Part shown: positions 1 to 8,617 of the stretch, one piece after another | Position numbering within the stretch: position 1 is the stretch's first letter | Layout: every line of letters begins with the position of its first letter | From: Deltaproteobacteria bacterium | GTDB taxonomy: Bacteria > Desulfobacterota > Binatia > UBA1149 > SPBQ01 | Length of the DNA: 64,000 nt | Direction: 5' to 3' | Assembly (NCBI GenBank): GCA_029262375.1 | Contig: JAJCZM010000008.1 | Location: 62,001-126,000 of the forward strand | Notes under the pieces: model-generated | What the model was told of the DNA's origin: nothing | What the model saw: the letters and a program-made list of their open reading frames with translations, nothing else | The model's database searches: none | Program-made: the position numbers and the translations under genes

Positions 1-303
1 ACGTTGCTGGCGCGCTACACGTTCATTCGCGACATCGCCGACATGCGGTACAGCGGACGCTTCAAGCCCGAGAAGCTGGTCGACAAAGACCTGACCGACC
101 CCGGCGCAATCGCAGATGCGACAATCGAAGCGCTCGGCCTCACCGGGCAGTTCACGAGTGCAGAACGCGATGAGTTCATCGACTATCTGTCTGACAACGG
201 CGCGACGACATCATTGGATTTGAACGACTACGACGTACGCAACACCAAGCTCCACGGAGTCTTTGCTCTCGTCATGCAATCGCCGGCGTTCCAGACGCAG
301 TAG
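1..303 (+). CDS. DUF1800 family protein, C-terminal fragment
   Basis: This is the last ~100 residues of a longer protein whose start lies outside the window; the frame is open from base 1. The end has the look of DUF1800 C-termini: an Arg-Tyr-Thr-containing helix, a DLNDYDVRNTK segment and a terminal ALVMQSPAFQTQ. DUF1800 proteins are large exported proteins of unknown function that occur immediately upstream of DUF1501 proteins, and the next gene here is exactly that, 18 bases downstream, so the pair is almost certainly co-transcribed. The assignment rests on the tail and the partner gene, because the diagnostic N-terminal part is missing. Confidence 0.75.
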   Translation, partial: TLLARYTFIRDIADMRYSGRFKPEKLVDKDLTDPGAIADATIEALGLTGQFTSAERDEFIDYLSDNGATTSLDLNDYDVRNTKLHGVFALVMQSPAFQTQ

Positions 304-321
304 CACCCAGGAGAATAGACG

Positions 322-1743
322 ATGGCAATTACACGACGTGAATTTCTCAAGAGAGCTGGGTTGGCTACCGCGGGCACCGTCTTGGCGCCCGGTATCTTCG
401 GGAACAACCCCTGGGTGCGCAACGCCTTCGCCGACACCATCGGCGATCGCTACTTGGTCGTCATGTTTCTCGACGGTGGCAACGACGGCCAGAATACCGT
501 CATCCCGGTCGACGATACCGCCGGCCTGCTCACCGCCTACAACGACAATCGAAAGACGGGCGGCGGCGGCATTCGCATCACGCCCGGCCAGACCAGCCAA
601 CCGTCGATCGTTCCAATGGTCGACCCCATCAGCGGCACAGGACTGGGCTTGCACCCGGGTCTCTCAGCACTGACCACGATGTACGATGCCGGCAACGTCG
701 CTGTCGTACAGGGCACGGGCTATCCGGACTACAGCCTGTCGCACGCCGAGGCTTCCACTATTTGGGAGACGGCCAATCCCACCGGCAACGCGTTGATCGC
801 CGGAACAGGCTGGGCGGGGCGCCACCTCGGCCTGGAGTACGGCCCTTCCGACATCTACGCGGTGACGGTGCAGGACGCCGTTGCCGGTGAGTTCCGCACC
901 TCCGGCACCAGCGTGTTGGCAATCAATTCGTTGGCGCGATTCGGCTTCCCGCTCGACGAGTTCGATCCGGCCGATCAGGCGATCTACACCGAGTCCTTCC
1001 AGGACGTGTATGCGCAGGCGGCGACGAGCCCCGAGCCGTTGACGGCGTATCTAGGTAACTCGGGGCAAGCGACGTACGACAGCACGCAGAGCTACCCGCC
1101 GTTGCACAGTCAATATGTGGCCGATCGCGGTGTGTTCAATGCCGCATACGGCGCCCAGAGCACGAGTGTCGCCCGCAACCTGCGCGAGATCGCGAAGATG
1201 ATCTACGGCACGTCGAACGGCGAACCGGGTGTGACCAGCCGATTCTTCCAGCTACGCAACGGCGGATACGACACGCACGCAGACCAGGGCGGCGCCGATG
1301 TAAACGGGCAGCACTATGCTCTGCACGCCGAAGTCGGCAACGCCGTCGAACTGTTCTTTCAAGACATGAACGACATGGGTGTCGGCAACAAAGTGACTCT
1401 CGTGATTTGGAGCGAGTTCAGTCGGCGCATTCCGCAGAACGCGAACGGTACGGATCACGGTTCACAGGGCCCGATGTTCGTAGTCGGCGAGCCCGTGAAC
1501 GGCGGTGTGTACGGCAATCACCCGAACATTGCGTCACTCGACGGCCAAGAGAACACCGCCTACTCGCAGGCGGGGGCCGACCCGTTCCGGTCAACCGACT
1601 TCCGCGATGTATTCGGCACGATCCTGAAGCAGTGGGTGAACATGCCCGAGCCGCAGATCCTATCGAGTGTATTGCCGTTGGATACGATCGGTTCCCCCAG
1701 CGAATACTGGCAAACCCAGAACTTCGATATGGGGTTCTTGTGA
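322..1743 (+). CDS. DUF1501 family protein with Tat signal
   Basis: A 473-residue exported protein. It begins MAITRREFLKRAG, a twin-arginine (Tat) signal, followed by an Ala/Gly-rich hydrophobic stretch, so it is probably folded in the cytoplasm and exported. The body has DUF1501 features: LVVMFLDGGNDGQNTV near residue 45, a GLGLHPGLSAL block, a GYDTHADQ motif near residue 313 and a WSEFSRR motif near 365, typical of this alkaline-phosphatase-like hydrolase relative. A GGAG-type ribosome site (cccaggagaat) lies just upstream. It is the partner of the DUF1800 gene before it. The function of the pair is not established; roles in surface or polymer metabolism have been proposed, which I cannot judge from sequence. 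Confidence 0.9.
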   Translation: MAITRREFLKRAGLATAGTVLAPGIFGNNPWVRNAFADTIGDRYLVVMFLDGGNDGQNTVIPVDDTAGLLTAYNDNRKTGGGGIRITPGQTSQPSIVPMVDPISGTGLGLHPGLSALTTMYDAGNVAVVQGTGYPDYSLSHAEASTIWETANPTGNALIAGTGWAGRHLGLEYGPSDIYAVTVQDAVAGEFRTSGTSVLAINSLARFGFPLDEFDPADQAIYTESFQDVYAQAATSPEPLTAYLGNSGQATYDSTQSYPPLHSQYVADRGVFNAAYGAQSTSVARNLREIAKMIYGTSNGEPGVTSRFFQLRNGGYDTHADQGGADVNGQHYALHAEVGNAVELFFQDMNDMGVGNKVTLVIWSEFSRRIPQNANGTDHGSQGPMFVVGEPVNGGVYGNHPNIASLDGQENTAYSQAGADPFRSTDFRDVFGTILKQWVNMPEPQILSSVLPLDTIGSPSEYWQTQNFDMGFL

Positions 1744-1747
1744 GCGC

Positions 1748-1763
1748 AGCTAGCCGGCTAGCT
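1748..1763. repeat. 16-bp perfect palindrome between convergent genes
   Basis: The bases agctagccggctagct equal their own reverse complement. The site spans the convergent 3' ends of the DUF1501 gene and the SGNH lipoprotein gene and could form a short 6-bp hairpin with a CCGG loop on either strand. There is no T-run on either side, so calling it a bidirectional terminator is only a possibility. Confidence 0.3.
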
Positions 1764-2444
1764 TGCCAACCGACGACGCACGAGCGTTGCCACGAGATGA
1801 GGTCGCAGTAGTTTCGTCCACAATCGGTAGCCGGCGTCGCTCAAGTGCAGACCGTCTTCAATGAAGAGGTCGGGCTTGGGTCTGCCGTCGGCGCCGATCA
1901 TGGGCGCGTCGATGTCCACGTAGCGCAGCCGGCCGTCGCCGTCAGCAAATTCGCGGATCAGCCGATTCGTTTCCCGCATGCGTCCCACCCAATGCCATCT
2001 TTCGATACTCGGCTTGATCGAGATGTAGATGATCCGCGTATCGGGAAGCCGCGAATGAATCAGCTTCGTCAGCTTGACGAAATCGTCGAATATTCGTGAG
2101 GGGCTTTTCCACCCGGCGATATCATTATCACCGGCATACACGACCACCGTTCTCGGCGTGTGAGGAAAAATGATTCGATTCGCATAGTGGATCGAATCAA
2201 ACATGTCCGAGCCGCCCAGCCCGCGTTTGATCACCGGCAGGTCCGGGAAATCTCGCTCGATATCCCAGAGCCTAACGCTCGAGCTGCCGACGAACACGAT
2301 GCCGTCTCGCGGCGCGGGGCTCTCGGCCTCGTCTCTCTCGTAGGCTTCGACCTGATGAGCCCACGTTTCCGGATCTTCCCGCGAGCAACCCGTCGCGAAC
2401 GCCGTCGCCAGCAAGACATACAGAAGTGATGGGATAGCACGCAT
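1758..2444 (-). CDS. SGNH/GDSL-type hydrolase lipoprotein
   Basis: A ~228-residue secreted lipoprotein. The ATG at 2444 gives MRAIPSLLYVLLATAFATGC, a lipoprotein signal ending in a lipobox-like TGC; the frame also allows a TTG two codons earlier. SGNH blocks are visible: IVFVGSSSVRLW (nucleophile Ser, block I) near residue 50, GLGGSDMFDS (block II Gly), VVYAGDNDI (block III Asn), and DGLHLSDAGY (block V Asp-x-x-His) near 205. These families hydrolyse esters or acetyl groups on lipids or carbohydrates in the periplasm. The substrate cannot be told. It converges on the DUF1501 gene. Confidence 0.78.
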   Translation of the reverse strand: MRAIPSLLYVLLATAFATGCSREDPETWAHQVEAYERDEAESPAPRDGIVFVGSSSVRLWDIERDFPDLPVIKRGLGGSDMFDSIHYANRIIFPHTPRTVVVYAGDNDIAGWKSPSRIFDDFVKLTKLIHSRLPDTRIIYISIKPSIERWHWVGRMRETNRLIREFADGDGRLRYVDIDAPMIGADGRPKPDLFIEDGLHLSDAGYRLWTKLLRPHLVATLVRRRLAS

Positions 2445-2609
2445 GAACAAATCGGCAGGACGCGCGCAGCAGCGGCAGTCGCCTACTCCATGCTACGAAA
2501 TTCGCGACTCAGCGGTGGTCTTTCCGACTCAACGCCGACTCAACGCCGGCCCAAAGCCGGCACAGCGTCTGCCAAGGCGCGTAGCGCCCTCGTGCGACGA
2601 CGCTACCAG

Positions 2610-3278
2610 CTAGTTCGCGATCACGATCTCCACGCGACGGTTGAGCGTCCGTCCGTCCGGGTTGTCGGCGCCGTCCTCGTGCTCGTTGGGCGCGATCGGA
2701 AACTCCGAACCGTAGCCTTTGGTGGCCAAGAGATGGTCGGAGACACCGTGCGTGGTCAGTGAATCCGCAACACTCACGGCGCGTCGCTCTGAAAGACCTT
2801 GATTGTAGAGCTCTGCACCGATGGAGTCTGTATGGCCTTCCACCGAAACGGATCGGCCGCGTGCTTCGTTCAGCAGAACCTCGGCGACATCGCGCAATTT
2901 CCGATGCGCTTCGGTCGTCAATCGCGTACTGCCGAACTCGAAAACGACATCGGGTAGCGTCACGACGACACCACGTTCCGTGTAACGCACGTTGAGACCC
3001 TTATCTTCGAGGGTCGCGACCATCGCGCGATCGGCCTGAGGGATCCGGATCTCCGGTTCGTCGACGGGAATCGGCTCCGCGGTCTCAGCCTCGGTAATGC
3101 GTTCCGAAACGATGTCGAGTGAGCCTGGGCCCTGCGCTTGCGGCTCCGCGGGCCTGGTCATCGACGCGAACGGATTCGTCGCGCAGCCGTTAGTTGCGAG
3201 TAGGATCGCCAACAGCGATATCGAGACCAACTGTAATTGATTGCAGGCTAGCGCCCTGCATGAACTTGCCGTGAACAT
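2610..3278 (-). CDS. OmpA-family peptidoglycan-binding lipoprotein
   Basis: A 222-residue protein with an N-terminal hydrophobic signal (SISLLAILLATNGC) whose Cys suggests lipid attachment, although the lipobox is imperfect. The C-terminal ~120 residues form an OmpA domain: VVVTLPDVVFEFGS, then VEGHTDSIGAELYNQGLSERR, containing the Asp and Arg that contact diaminopimelate in the family, and a final LNRRVEIVI. The HEDGADNPDGRT insert before the last strand is typical of Pal/OmpA lipoproteins. It likely tethers the outer membrane to peptidoglycan. The true start may be a later TTG, because the first 15 residues are not signal-like. It is monocistronic between the lspA and SGNH genes. Confidence 0.85.
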   Translation of the reverse strand: MFTASSCRALACNQLQLVSISLLAILLATNGCATNPFASMTRPAEPQAQGPGSLDIVSERITEAETAEPIPVDEPEIRIPQADRAMVATLEDKGLNVRYTERGVVVTLPDVVFEFGSTRLTTEAHRKLRDVAEVLLNEARGRSVSVEGHTDSIGAELYNQGLSERRAVSVADSLTTHGVSDHLLATKGYGSEFPIAPNEHEDGADNPDGRTLNRRVEIVIAN

Positions 3279-3342
3279 CCTACCCCCGCACTTGACGCGC
3301 CAATGCTATAACCGCACGCACCGATCGGCAATCAATGAACGC

Positions 3343-3849
3343 TTAGGTAGACGCGCTCTCGTCGGCTTCATGAGCGTGACGTCGTTCATTTATCGCCGTC
3401 GCCACCACCAACAAGACGGCACCGACGCTTATGCAGCTGTCAGCCACATTGAACGCGGGCCAGTACCACTCGCCCCAGAAGAAATAGAGGAAGTCTATAA
3501 CCTCGCCGTAGGCAACACGGTCGTACAAATTGCCGATCGCGCCGCCAATGATCGACGCTGCTGACAGCCGCAGCAGCCGATCTTCGACCGTAGACATGCG
3601 TACCAGATTGATGAGCATCGCGACTGCGATGACGGCAACGGAAATGAGCAGTGCTTCACGCCACGGACTGGCCAGACTGCCACCCATGCCAAAAGCCGCG
3701 CCGGGATTACGAAAATGAACTATCGAGAAGAAACCGTCGACCACTTTGATCTCGCCACCGTACGCCAGCGAATCAATGATCCACAGCTTAGTGAGACGAT
3801 CGGCCGCAACGACGAGCGCCGCGAACAGCCCAATCGAGCGCAGGGTCAC
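3343..3849 (-). CDS. lspA: Lipoprotein signal peptidase (signal peptidase II)
   Basis: A 168-residue inner-membrane aspartyl protease that removes signal peptides from diacylglyceryl-modified prolipoproteins. Four hydrophobic segments are visible. The two catalytic aspartates sit in GGAIGNLYDRV and FNVADSCIS. The start is a GTG whose bases overlap the TGA stop of ileS (GTGA), so the two are translationally coupled; ileS-lspA is a classic pairing. Several predicted lipoproteins in this window (OmpA-like, sulfatase-like, VWA, outer membrane factor) would be its substrates. Confidence 0.97.
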   Translation of the reverse strand: MTLRSIGLFAALVVAADRLTKLWIIDSLAYGGEIKVVDGFFSIVHFRNPGAAFGMGGSLASPWREALLISVAVIAVAMLINLVRMSTVEDRLLRLSAASIIGGAIGNLYDRVAYGEVIDFLYFFWGEWYWPAFNVADSCISVGAVLLVVATAINERRHAHEADESAST

Positions 3850-6608
3850 GAGGCGCTCGTGACCACCGAATGACAGCGATCGCAGATTTCAGGATGCTCT
3901 GCGTGCGCGCCTACCGACGGTGAGAACTTCCAGCAGCGCCCGCATTTGGCGCCGTCCGGGGTGGATACTTCGACTGCAACCGAACCGTCGCTGACTGCGA
4001 GATCCACGTGCGAAACGATGAACAGATCGGCCAGCGTCGTCGCGCCGAAGCTTTCGAGCAGCTCCTTGTCGCCGCCCGAGACACCCACTCGAACCTGAGA
4101 GTCCAGAGAGTGGCCGATGTCGCCGGCCTTCCGCGTCTCTTCAAGTGCGCGCGTCACTTCGGCACGAATGTCCCACATTCGATCCCAGCGCGCGGCAAGC
4201 GTTTCGTCTTTCCATGCAGCTTCGGGCGTCGGCCATTCGCTCTCGAAAACCGCGCCTTCGTCACCGCCCTGTAAGTCTTGCCAAATCTCGTCGGCCGTGA
4301 ACGACAGTACCGGCGCGATGATGCGCGCGAGCGCGGTCAGAATCTCGTACATCGCCGTCTGCGCACTGCGGCGCTCGTGTGAATCCGCCCCGGAACAGTA
4401 GACGCGGTCTTTGACGATATCGAAATAGAGCGCGCTCATGTCGACCGCGCAGAAATTATTGAGCGCATGGTAAACCTGGTGGAACTCGTAAGACTCATAC
4501 GCCGCGTGGCAACGATCGGTTACCGCGGCCAAACGGCCGAGCGCCCAGCGATCGAACTCGAGCAGATCGCCGTACGCCACGGCGTGCTCGGCGGGATCGA
4601 AACCGTCGAGGTTACCGAGAAGATTGCGCGCTGTATTGCGAATGCGGCGATACGAGTCGGCCAAACGCTTGAGGATCTCTCCCGAGATGCGAACGTCATC
4701 GCGATAGTCTTCCGCCGACACCCATAGACGAAGAATGTCGGCACCGTACTGCTTGATGACTTTCTGAGGCGCCAGCACGTTGCCCTGCGACTTCGACATC
4801 TTGCGACCGTCACCGTCGAGAACAAAGCCGTGCGTGAGGACCGCTTTGTACGGCGCACGCCCACGCGTGATCATCGACGCCAGCAGCGCCGAGTGGAACC
4901 AACCGCGATGCTGATCGCTGCCTTCGAGGTAGAGATCGGCAAGCGTGCCTTCGCCAAAATCGGCTTCCATTACAGCTGCGTAGCTCACGCCCGAGTCGAA
5001 CCATACATCCAGGATGTCGGTCTCCGGCTGCAAAGCGGTGCCCTTGCAGGAAGAGCATGCGAACCCGTCCGGCATGAGGGTGGCCGCGTCGGCAGTAAAC
5101 CAAACATCCGAGCCCTGCTTCTCGAAAAGCTCGGCGGCGTGCATGGCCAGTTCGCGGCTGGTCGACGACTCGCCGCAATCGCCGCATTTCATCGCGATGA
5201 CCGGAACGCCCCAACTACGTTGGCGCGACAAGCACCAGTCGGGCCGGTTCTCGATCATGCCGAAGATGCGATCTCGTCCCCACGAAGGAATCCAACGGAC
5301 GCGTTCTATCTCTTCGAGCGAACGCTTGCGCAGATCGCGGTCTTCCATCGAGATGAACCACTGCGCGGTCGCGCGAAAGATGATCGGCTTCCTGCAGCGC
5401 CAGCAGTGCGGATAGCTGTGCTCGATCGTGCGCGTGCCGAGCAGGACGCCCTTCTCGTCGAGCATCTTGACGATCTCGGGATCGGCCTTGAAGACGAACT
5501 GCCCCTCGTATTCGGGGACGTCAACCGTGAAGCAACCACCGTCATCGACGGGCGCGTATACGTCGAGCCCGTATCTTGTACCGACTACGTAATCGTCGTG
5601 ACCGTGACCGGGCGCTGTATGGACGCAGCCGGTACCGGCTTCGAGCGTCACGTGATCGCCGTTGATGATCAGCGAATCCCGATCGATCCACGGGTGTCGC
5701 GCGCGCATGTTTTCGAGTTCAGCACCGGCGAACGTCGCGACGACTTTGCCCAGCCCCAGCGTCTCGCGCAGACCGCGTTCGCCGTCGAGCATGTCTTCGG
5801 CGACGATCACCAAACGATCGCCGGCCTCAACCAGCGCGTAGGTAAATCGCGGATGGACGCAGACCGCGAGATTTGCGGGCAGTGTCCACGGAGTCGTCGT
5901 CCAGATGACGATGGCCAGGTTGCGGTCAGCGTAATCGGCTAGCGGGCCGGTGGCGTCGTCGATCGGAAACGCAACGTACACGGACGGTGACTTGTGATTG
6001 TCGTGGTCGACTTCTGCTTCGGCCAGGGCCGTGCGACACGATGCACACCAATGAACCGGTTTGCGACCGCGGTACAGCCCACCGCTATCGATCACGCCGG
6101 CAAGCATTCGTGCCTCGGCCGCCTCGTATGCAAAGTCGGTCGTAAGATACGGCCGGTCCCATTCACCCAAGATTCCCAGGCGCTGGAAGTCTTCGCTCTG
6201 TACAGCAACGAAGGTATCGGCGTACTTGCGACATTCCGCGCGGACGCCCACGACCCCGAGTTCCGCCTTACGGTCACGTCCCAGCTTCTTCTCGACCTCG
6301 AGTTCGATAGGTAGCCCGTGACAATCCCAGCCGGGACGATACGGCGTGCGGTAACCGCCGAGCTGCTTGAACTTCAGGACGATGTCTTTGAGAATTTTGT
6401 TGAGCGAGTGCCCGATATGGATGTTGCCATTCGCGTACGGAGGCCCGTCATGAAGGATGAACACGGGCGCGTCTTTGCGCGCGGCCTGGAGCCGTTCGTA
6501 CAGTCCGATTTCAGCCCAGCGCGCGAGCCGCTCGGGTTCGCGAACCGGCAAATTGGCCCGCATCGGGAAATCGGTCTTCGGTAGATTCAGTGTGTCGCGG
6601 TATTCCAT
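3846..6608 (-). CDS. ileS: Isoleucyl-tRNA synthetase
   Basis: A 920-residue class I synthetase charging tRNA-Ile. It contains the HIGH signature (GNIHIGHSLNK, near residue 65), editing-domain sequence in the middle, the KMSKS loop (GRKMSKSQGN, near residue 595) and a C-terminal zinc ribbon with Cys pairs (CGRCWKF and CDRCHS). The start chosen is the ATG at 6608 (MEYRDTLNLPKTDFPMR), which matches the usual bacterial N-terminus; a TTG at 6635 would add nine unlikely residues. The length is normal for the bacterial form with zinc finger. It is followed by lspA with a 4-base overlap. Confidence 0.99.
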   Translation of the reverse strand: MEYRDTLNLPKTDFPMRANLPVREPERLARWAEIGLYERLQAARKDAPVFILHDGPPYANGNIHIGHSLNKILKDIVLKFKQLGGYRTPYRPGWDCHGLPIELEVEKKLGRDRKAELGVVGVRAECRKYADTFVAVQSEDFQRLGILGEWDRPYLTTDFAYEAAEARMLAGVIDSGGLYRGRKPVHWCASCRTALAEAEVDHDNHKSPSVYVAFPIDDATGPLADYADRNLAIVIWTTTPWTLPANLAVCVHPRFTYALVEAGDRLVIVAEDMLDGERGLRETLGLGKVVATFAGAELENMRARHPWIDRDSLIINGDHVTLEAGTGCVHTAPGHGHDDYVVGTRYGLDVYAPVDDGGCFTVDVPEYEGQFVFKADPEIVKMLDEKGVLLGTRTIEHSYPHCWRCRKPIIFRATAQWFISMEDRDLRKRSLEEIERVRWIPSWGRDRIFGMIENRPDWCLSRQRSWGVPVIAMKCGDCGESSTSRELAMHAAELFEKQGSDVWFTADAATLMPDGFACSSCKGTALQPETDILDVWFDSGVSYAAVMEADFGEGTLADLYLEGSDQHRGWFHSALLASMITRGRAPYKAVLTHGFVLDGDGRKMSKSQGNVLAPQKVIKQYGADILRLWVSAEDYRDDVRISGEILKRLADSYRRIRNTARNLLGNLDGFDPAEHAVAYGDLLEFDRWALGRLAAVTDRCHAAYESYEFHQVYHALNNFCAVDMSALYFDIVKDRVYCSGADSHERRSAQTAMYEILTALARIIAPVLSFTADEIWQDLQGGDEGAVFESEWPTPEAAWKDETLAARWDRMWDIRAEVTRALEETRKAGDIGHSLDSQVRVGVSGGDKELLESFGATTLADLFIVSHVDLAVSDGSVAVEVSTPDGAKCGRCWKFSPSVGAHAEHPEICDRCHSVVTSAS

Positions 6609-6786
6609 TCGGGGGCCAACGGTCGGTCTTATCAACGCACTGGCGGGCTCGCAACACGGCCCGGCTCGGCGGTTTCCACGCTTTCAGCCAAACCGGCCCG
6701 AGTTCTGACGGGTCTTGCTTAGCTTGCCGAGCTTGCCAACTTTGCCTGGACTCGCAACGCGCATCCTTCCACGTTATGGTTTCCCC

Positions 6787-6978
6787 GTGGCCAAGCGACT
6801 CCAAGTGGAATTCAAGAAAGCCCGTGGATCGACCCGCGTAGAAGAAGACGGCCAGGCCAGACCCTGCGCATCGGGCGTCGGCTGGGTGAACGACCACACG
6901 CTGCAGACGCTCGACAAGGTGGGCATCAAGCGCACCGACGCCAAGGGTAATCCGCTACCCGAAAAGTCCGACAACTAG
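6787..6978 (+). CDS. Small hypothetical protein
   Basis: A possible 63-residue protein starting at GTG (VAKRLQVEFKKARGST) and ending KGNPLPEKSDN. It is hydrophilic and lysine-rich, with no membrane segment or recognisable domain. A TTG start at 6715 would add a repeat-like LPSLPTLPGL stretch encoded by a 9-base microrepeat, which I think is less likely. No clear ribosome site is visible. It is divergent from ileS and convergent with the next membrane protein. It could be real, because the composition is protein-like and no opposite-strand gene explains it, but support is modest. Confidence 0.4.
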   Translation: MAKRLQVEFKKARGSTRVEEDGQARPCASGVGWVNDHTLQTLDKVGIKRTDAKGNPLPEKSDN

Positions 6979-6986
6979 GAGCCGCG

Positions 6987-7373
6987 CTACAAGCCGGCAA
7001 GATTCGCAAGATACGCAAGATACGCGCCGTAGGTCACGACGCAGAGGCTGTCGAAGACCGCAGTCAGCAGGTAGCCGCCCGCGAAGTCTTTGATGCGCGT
7101 GAGAATCACGCCGACGAAGCCCGCCTTTCCGATTGCGACCACCACCATGACCGGCGTCCGAATCGCCGGATCGATGGCCGCCCAGATCAACAACACTCCG
7201 AATAGAGCGATCGGCAATGCACTCGCCCTGGCGAAGAACAGCGCCACGTCATCGTGGACCTCCAGGCCGTTGAACGCCCTCAGAACGGGCCCGGGAGCGG
7301 CGAACTGGAGCAGCATCGAAGCGGTCAGGGCACCTGTGACGTAGAGAATGGGCTCGATGTAGGCAGCGATCAT
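6987..7373 (-). CDS. Small four-helix membrane protein
   Basis: A 128-residue integral membrane protein. The ATG at 7373 is preceded by a strong GGAGGT ribosome site, which decides the start over the GTG at 7379. Four hydrophobic segments can be seen: residues ~5-28, 45-65, 70-90 and 100-125, with a charged RIKDFAGG loop between the last two. I do not recognise the family; it is reminiscent of small DoxX/DUF4345-type proteins. It is divergent from a MarR regulator with a palindromic operator in the shared 100-base gap, so it is probably a regulated target of that MarR protein. Confidence 0.72.
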   Translation of the reverse strand: MIAAYIEPILYVTGALTASMLLQFAAPGPVLRAFNGLEVHDDVALFFARASALPIALFGVLLIWAAIDPAIRTPVMVVVAIGKAGFVGVILTRIKDFAGGYLLTAVFDSLCVVTYGAYLAYLANLAGL

Positions 7374-7418
7374 GGGCACCTCCGTGGGGTCTGTATTTCC
7401 ATATATCTCGACATGATG

Positions 7419-7436
7419 TATCTTGAGATCAAGATA
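7419..7436. promoter_or_regulatory. MarR-type operator palindrome
   Basis: TATCTTGA-GA-TCAAGATA is a perfect inverted repeat with 8-base arms, lying between the divergent membrane-protein gene and the MarR gene. Two extra half-sites follow: TCAAGTA at about 7458 and TCAAGATA at 7473-7480, the latter touching the marR start codon. ATCTTGA/TCAAGAT arms are a common MarR-family recognition pattern. Regulation of both genes by the adjacent MarR protein is inferred. Confidence 0.8.
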
Positions 7437-7480
7437 CTATTCCCTTTTCGCTTCATGTCAAGTATGTTCACGTCAAGATA

Positions 7481-7990
7481 ATGGGAAAGGACAACAGCGC
7501 TCAGAAGGATCACGTGGACCTCATCATCGCGCAGTGGCAGGCCGAACGCCCCGACCTCGATGCGCGACCGATGGCGCTGGTCGGCCGAACGCTGCGCGCG
7601 GCAAAAGTATTCGACCGCGAGATCATGCGCGTGATCGGCAGCTTCGACCTGAGCTTCGGCGAGTTCGACGTCCTCGCCTGCCTGCTGCGCAGCGGTGCGC
7701 CCTACGAGTTGACCCCCGGCGAGCTTCTGGAAACGTTGATGCTGTCGTCGGGAGCAATGACCAACCGAATCGATCGACTCGAACGCTCCGGGCTCGTCGC
7801 TCGGCGTCCCGATCCCGACGATCGCCGCGGCGTACGCGTGGCACTGACCGACAAAGGCAAAGAGCTCATCGGCAAAGCCATCACGGCACACGTCGAGAAC
7901 GAAGCGCGTGTCCTCGACACGCTATCGACGAAGGAACAGGAGACGCTCTCATCGCTGCTGCGCAAAGTACTCACCCAGTTTGGACAGTAG
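7481..7990 (+). CDS. MarR family transcriptional regulator
   Basis: A 169-residue winged-helix regulator. The N-terminal DHVDLIIAQWQAERPDLD is common in this subgroup. The DNA-binding core is LTPGELLETLMLSSGAMTNR (helix-turn-helix, residues ~85-105) followed by the wing RLERSGLVARRPDPDDRRG. The start ATG directly follows an operator half-site (tcaagata) without a visible ribosome site, so the transcript may be leaderless or very short-leadered, and the protein may repress itself there. The truncated haemoglobin gene 16 bases downstream is likely in the same operon, which would fit a redox or nitric-oxide related signal, but the ligand is unknown. Confidence 0.93.
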   Translation: MGKDNSAQKDHVDLIIAQWQAERPDLDARPMALVGRTLRAAKVFDREIMRVIGSFDLSFGEFDVLACLLRSGAPYELTPGELLETLMLSSGAMTNRIDRLERSGLVARRPDPDDRRGVRVALTDKGKELIGKAITAHVENEARVLDTLSTKEQETLSSLLRKVLTQFGQ

Positions 7991-8006
7991 TCGAGGCACA
8001 TCACCC

Positions 8007-8441
8007 ATGACGAGTAGCGAAGAACCCAAGTACGGCATTAAAGATGCGTCGTTTCGCGCGGCAGGTGGGCAAGAAGGCATCGCTCGCCTTGTCGACGATT
8101 TCTATCGCATCATGAGCGAGCTGCCCGAAGCCGGCCGCATCCGTCGCATGCATCCGAACGACCTCACGGTCTCGCGCGACAAGCTCACGCGTTTTCTGTG
8201 CGGATGGCTCGGTGGTCCCAAGCTTTTCTCGGCAAAGTACGGGCCGATCAAGATTCCGGCCGCGCACGTTCATCTCGATATAGGCGAGTCCGAGCACGAC
8301 GCTTGGCTCACCTGCATGCAGCAAGCGATCGAATTACAACCGTTCGAACCGTCGTTCGCGACCTATCTGTTGGAACAACTGCGGGTTCCCGCCGGGCGCA
8401 TCGTGACCGTGCGCAAGCAACACGTAGAATCGCAGCAGTAA
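8007..8441 (+). CDS. Group II truncated haemoglobin-like protein
   Basis: A 144-residue globin of the 2-over-2 type. After a short N-tail comes AGGQEGIARLVDDFYRIM, the usual first globin helices, then RFLCGWLGGPKLFSAKYGP and AHVHLDIGESEHDAWLTC, where a His of the AHVHLDIG segment is the expected proximal haem ligand and Trp fits the family's conserved GH-region Trp. Such proteins bind O2 or NO and act in detoxification or oxygen chemistry. It follows a MarR regulator by 16 bases, so co-regulation is likely. Haem binding is inferred from the motif only. Confidence 0.86.
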   Translation: MTSSEEPKYGIKDASFRAAGGQEGIARLVDDFYRIMSELPEAGRIRRMHPNDLTVSRDKLTRFLCGWLGGPKLFSAKYGPIKIPAAHVHLDIGESEHDAWLTCMQQAIELQPFEPSFATYLLEQLRVPAGRIVTVRKQHVESQQ

Positions 8442-8617
8442 GTCGACGCCAGCAGGTCCGTTCGGGGGTCGTGGCTCAGTGTCCGATCCGACGCTCGTCG
8501 CGCACGCGGCTACAAATCAGGATCATCTCATGACCGACCGCTGATGGGTGAATGAAGTCGTTCATCCATGCCACGCCAGCGGTAGCCGAAAAATGTTCGT
8601 AGAGGTCATGGTAGATC

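Noticed and set aside
2510..2600. Repeated cgactcaacgc and GCCGGC elements upstream of the SGNH gene
   Set aside because: Short and GC-rich, no clear hairpin with T-run; could be chance or a weak terminator for the OmpA-like gene.
4830..5942. Long plus-strand open frame inside ileS (370 codons)
   Set aside because: It lies wholly opposite a certain ileS gene and has no domain; GC-rich antisense frames of this length are common.
8526..8576. Inverted repeat (atgggtgaatgaa / ttcatccat) after the haemoglobin gene
   Set aside because: Imperfect arms and no T-run; not enough to call a terminator or operator.
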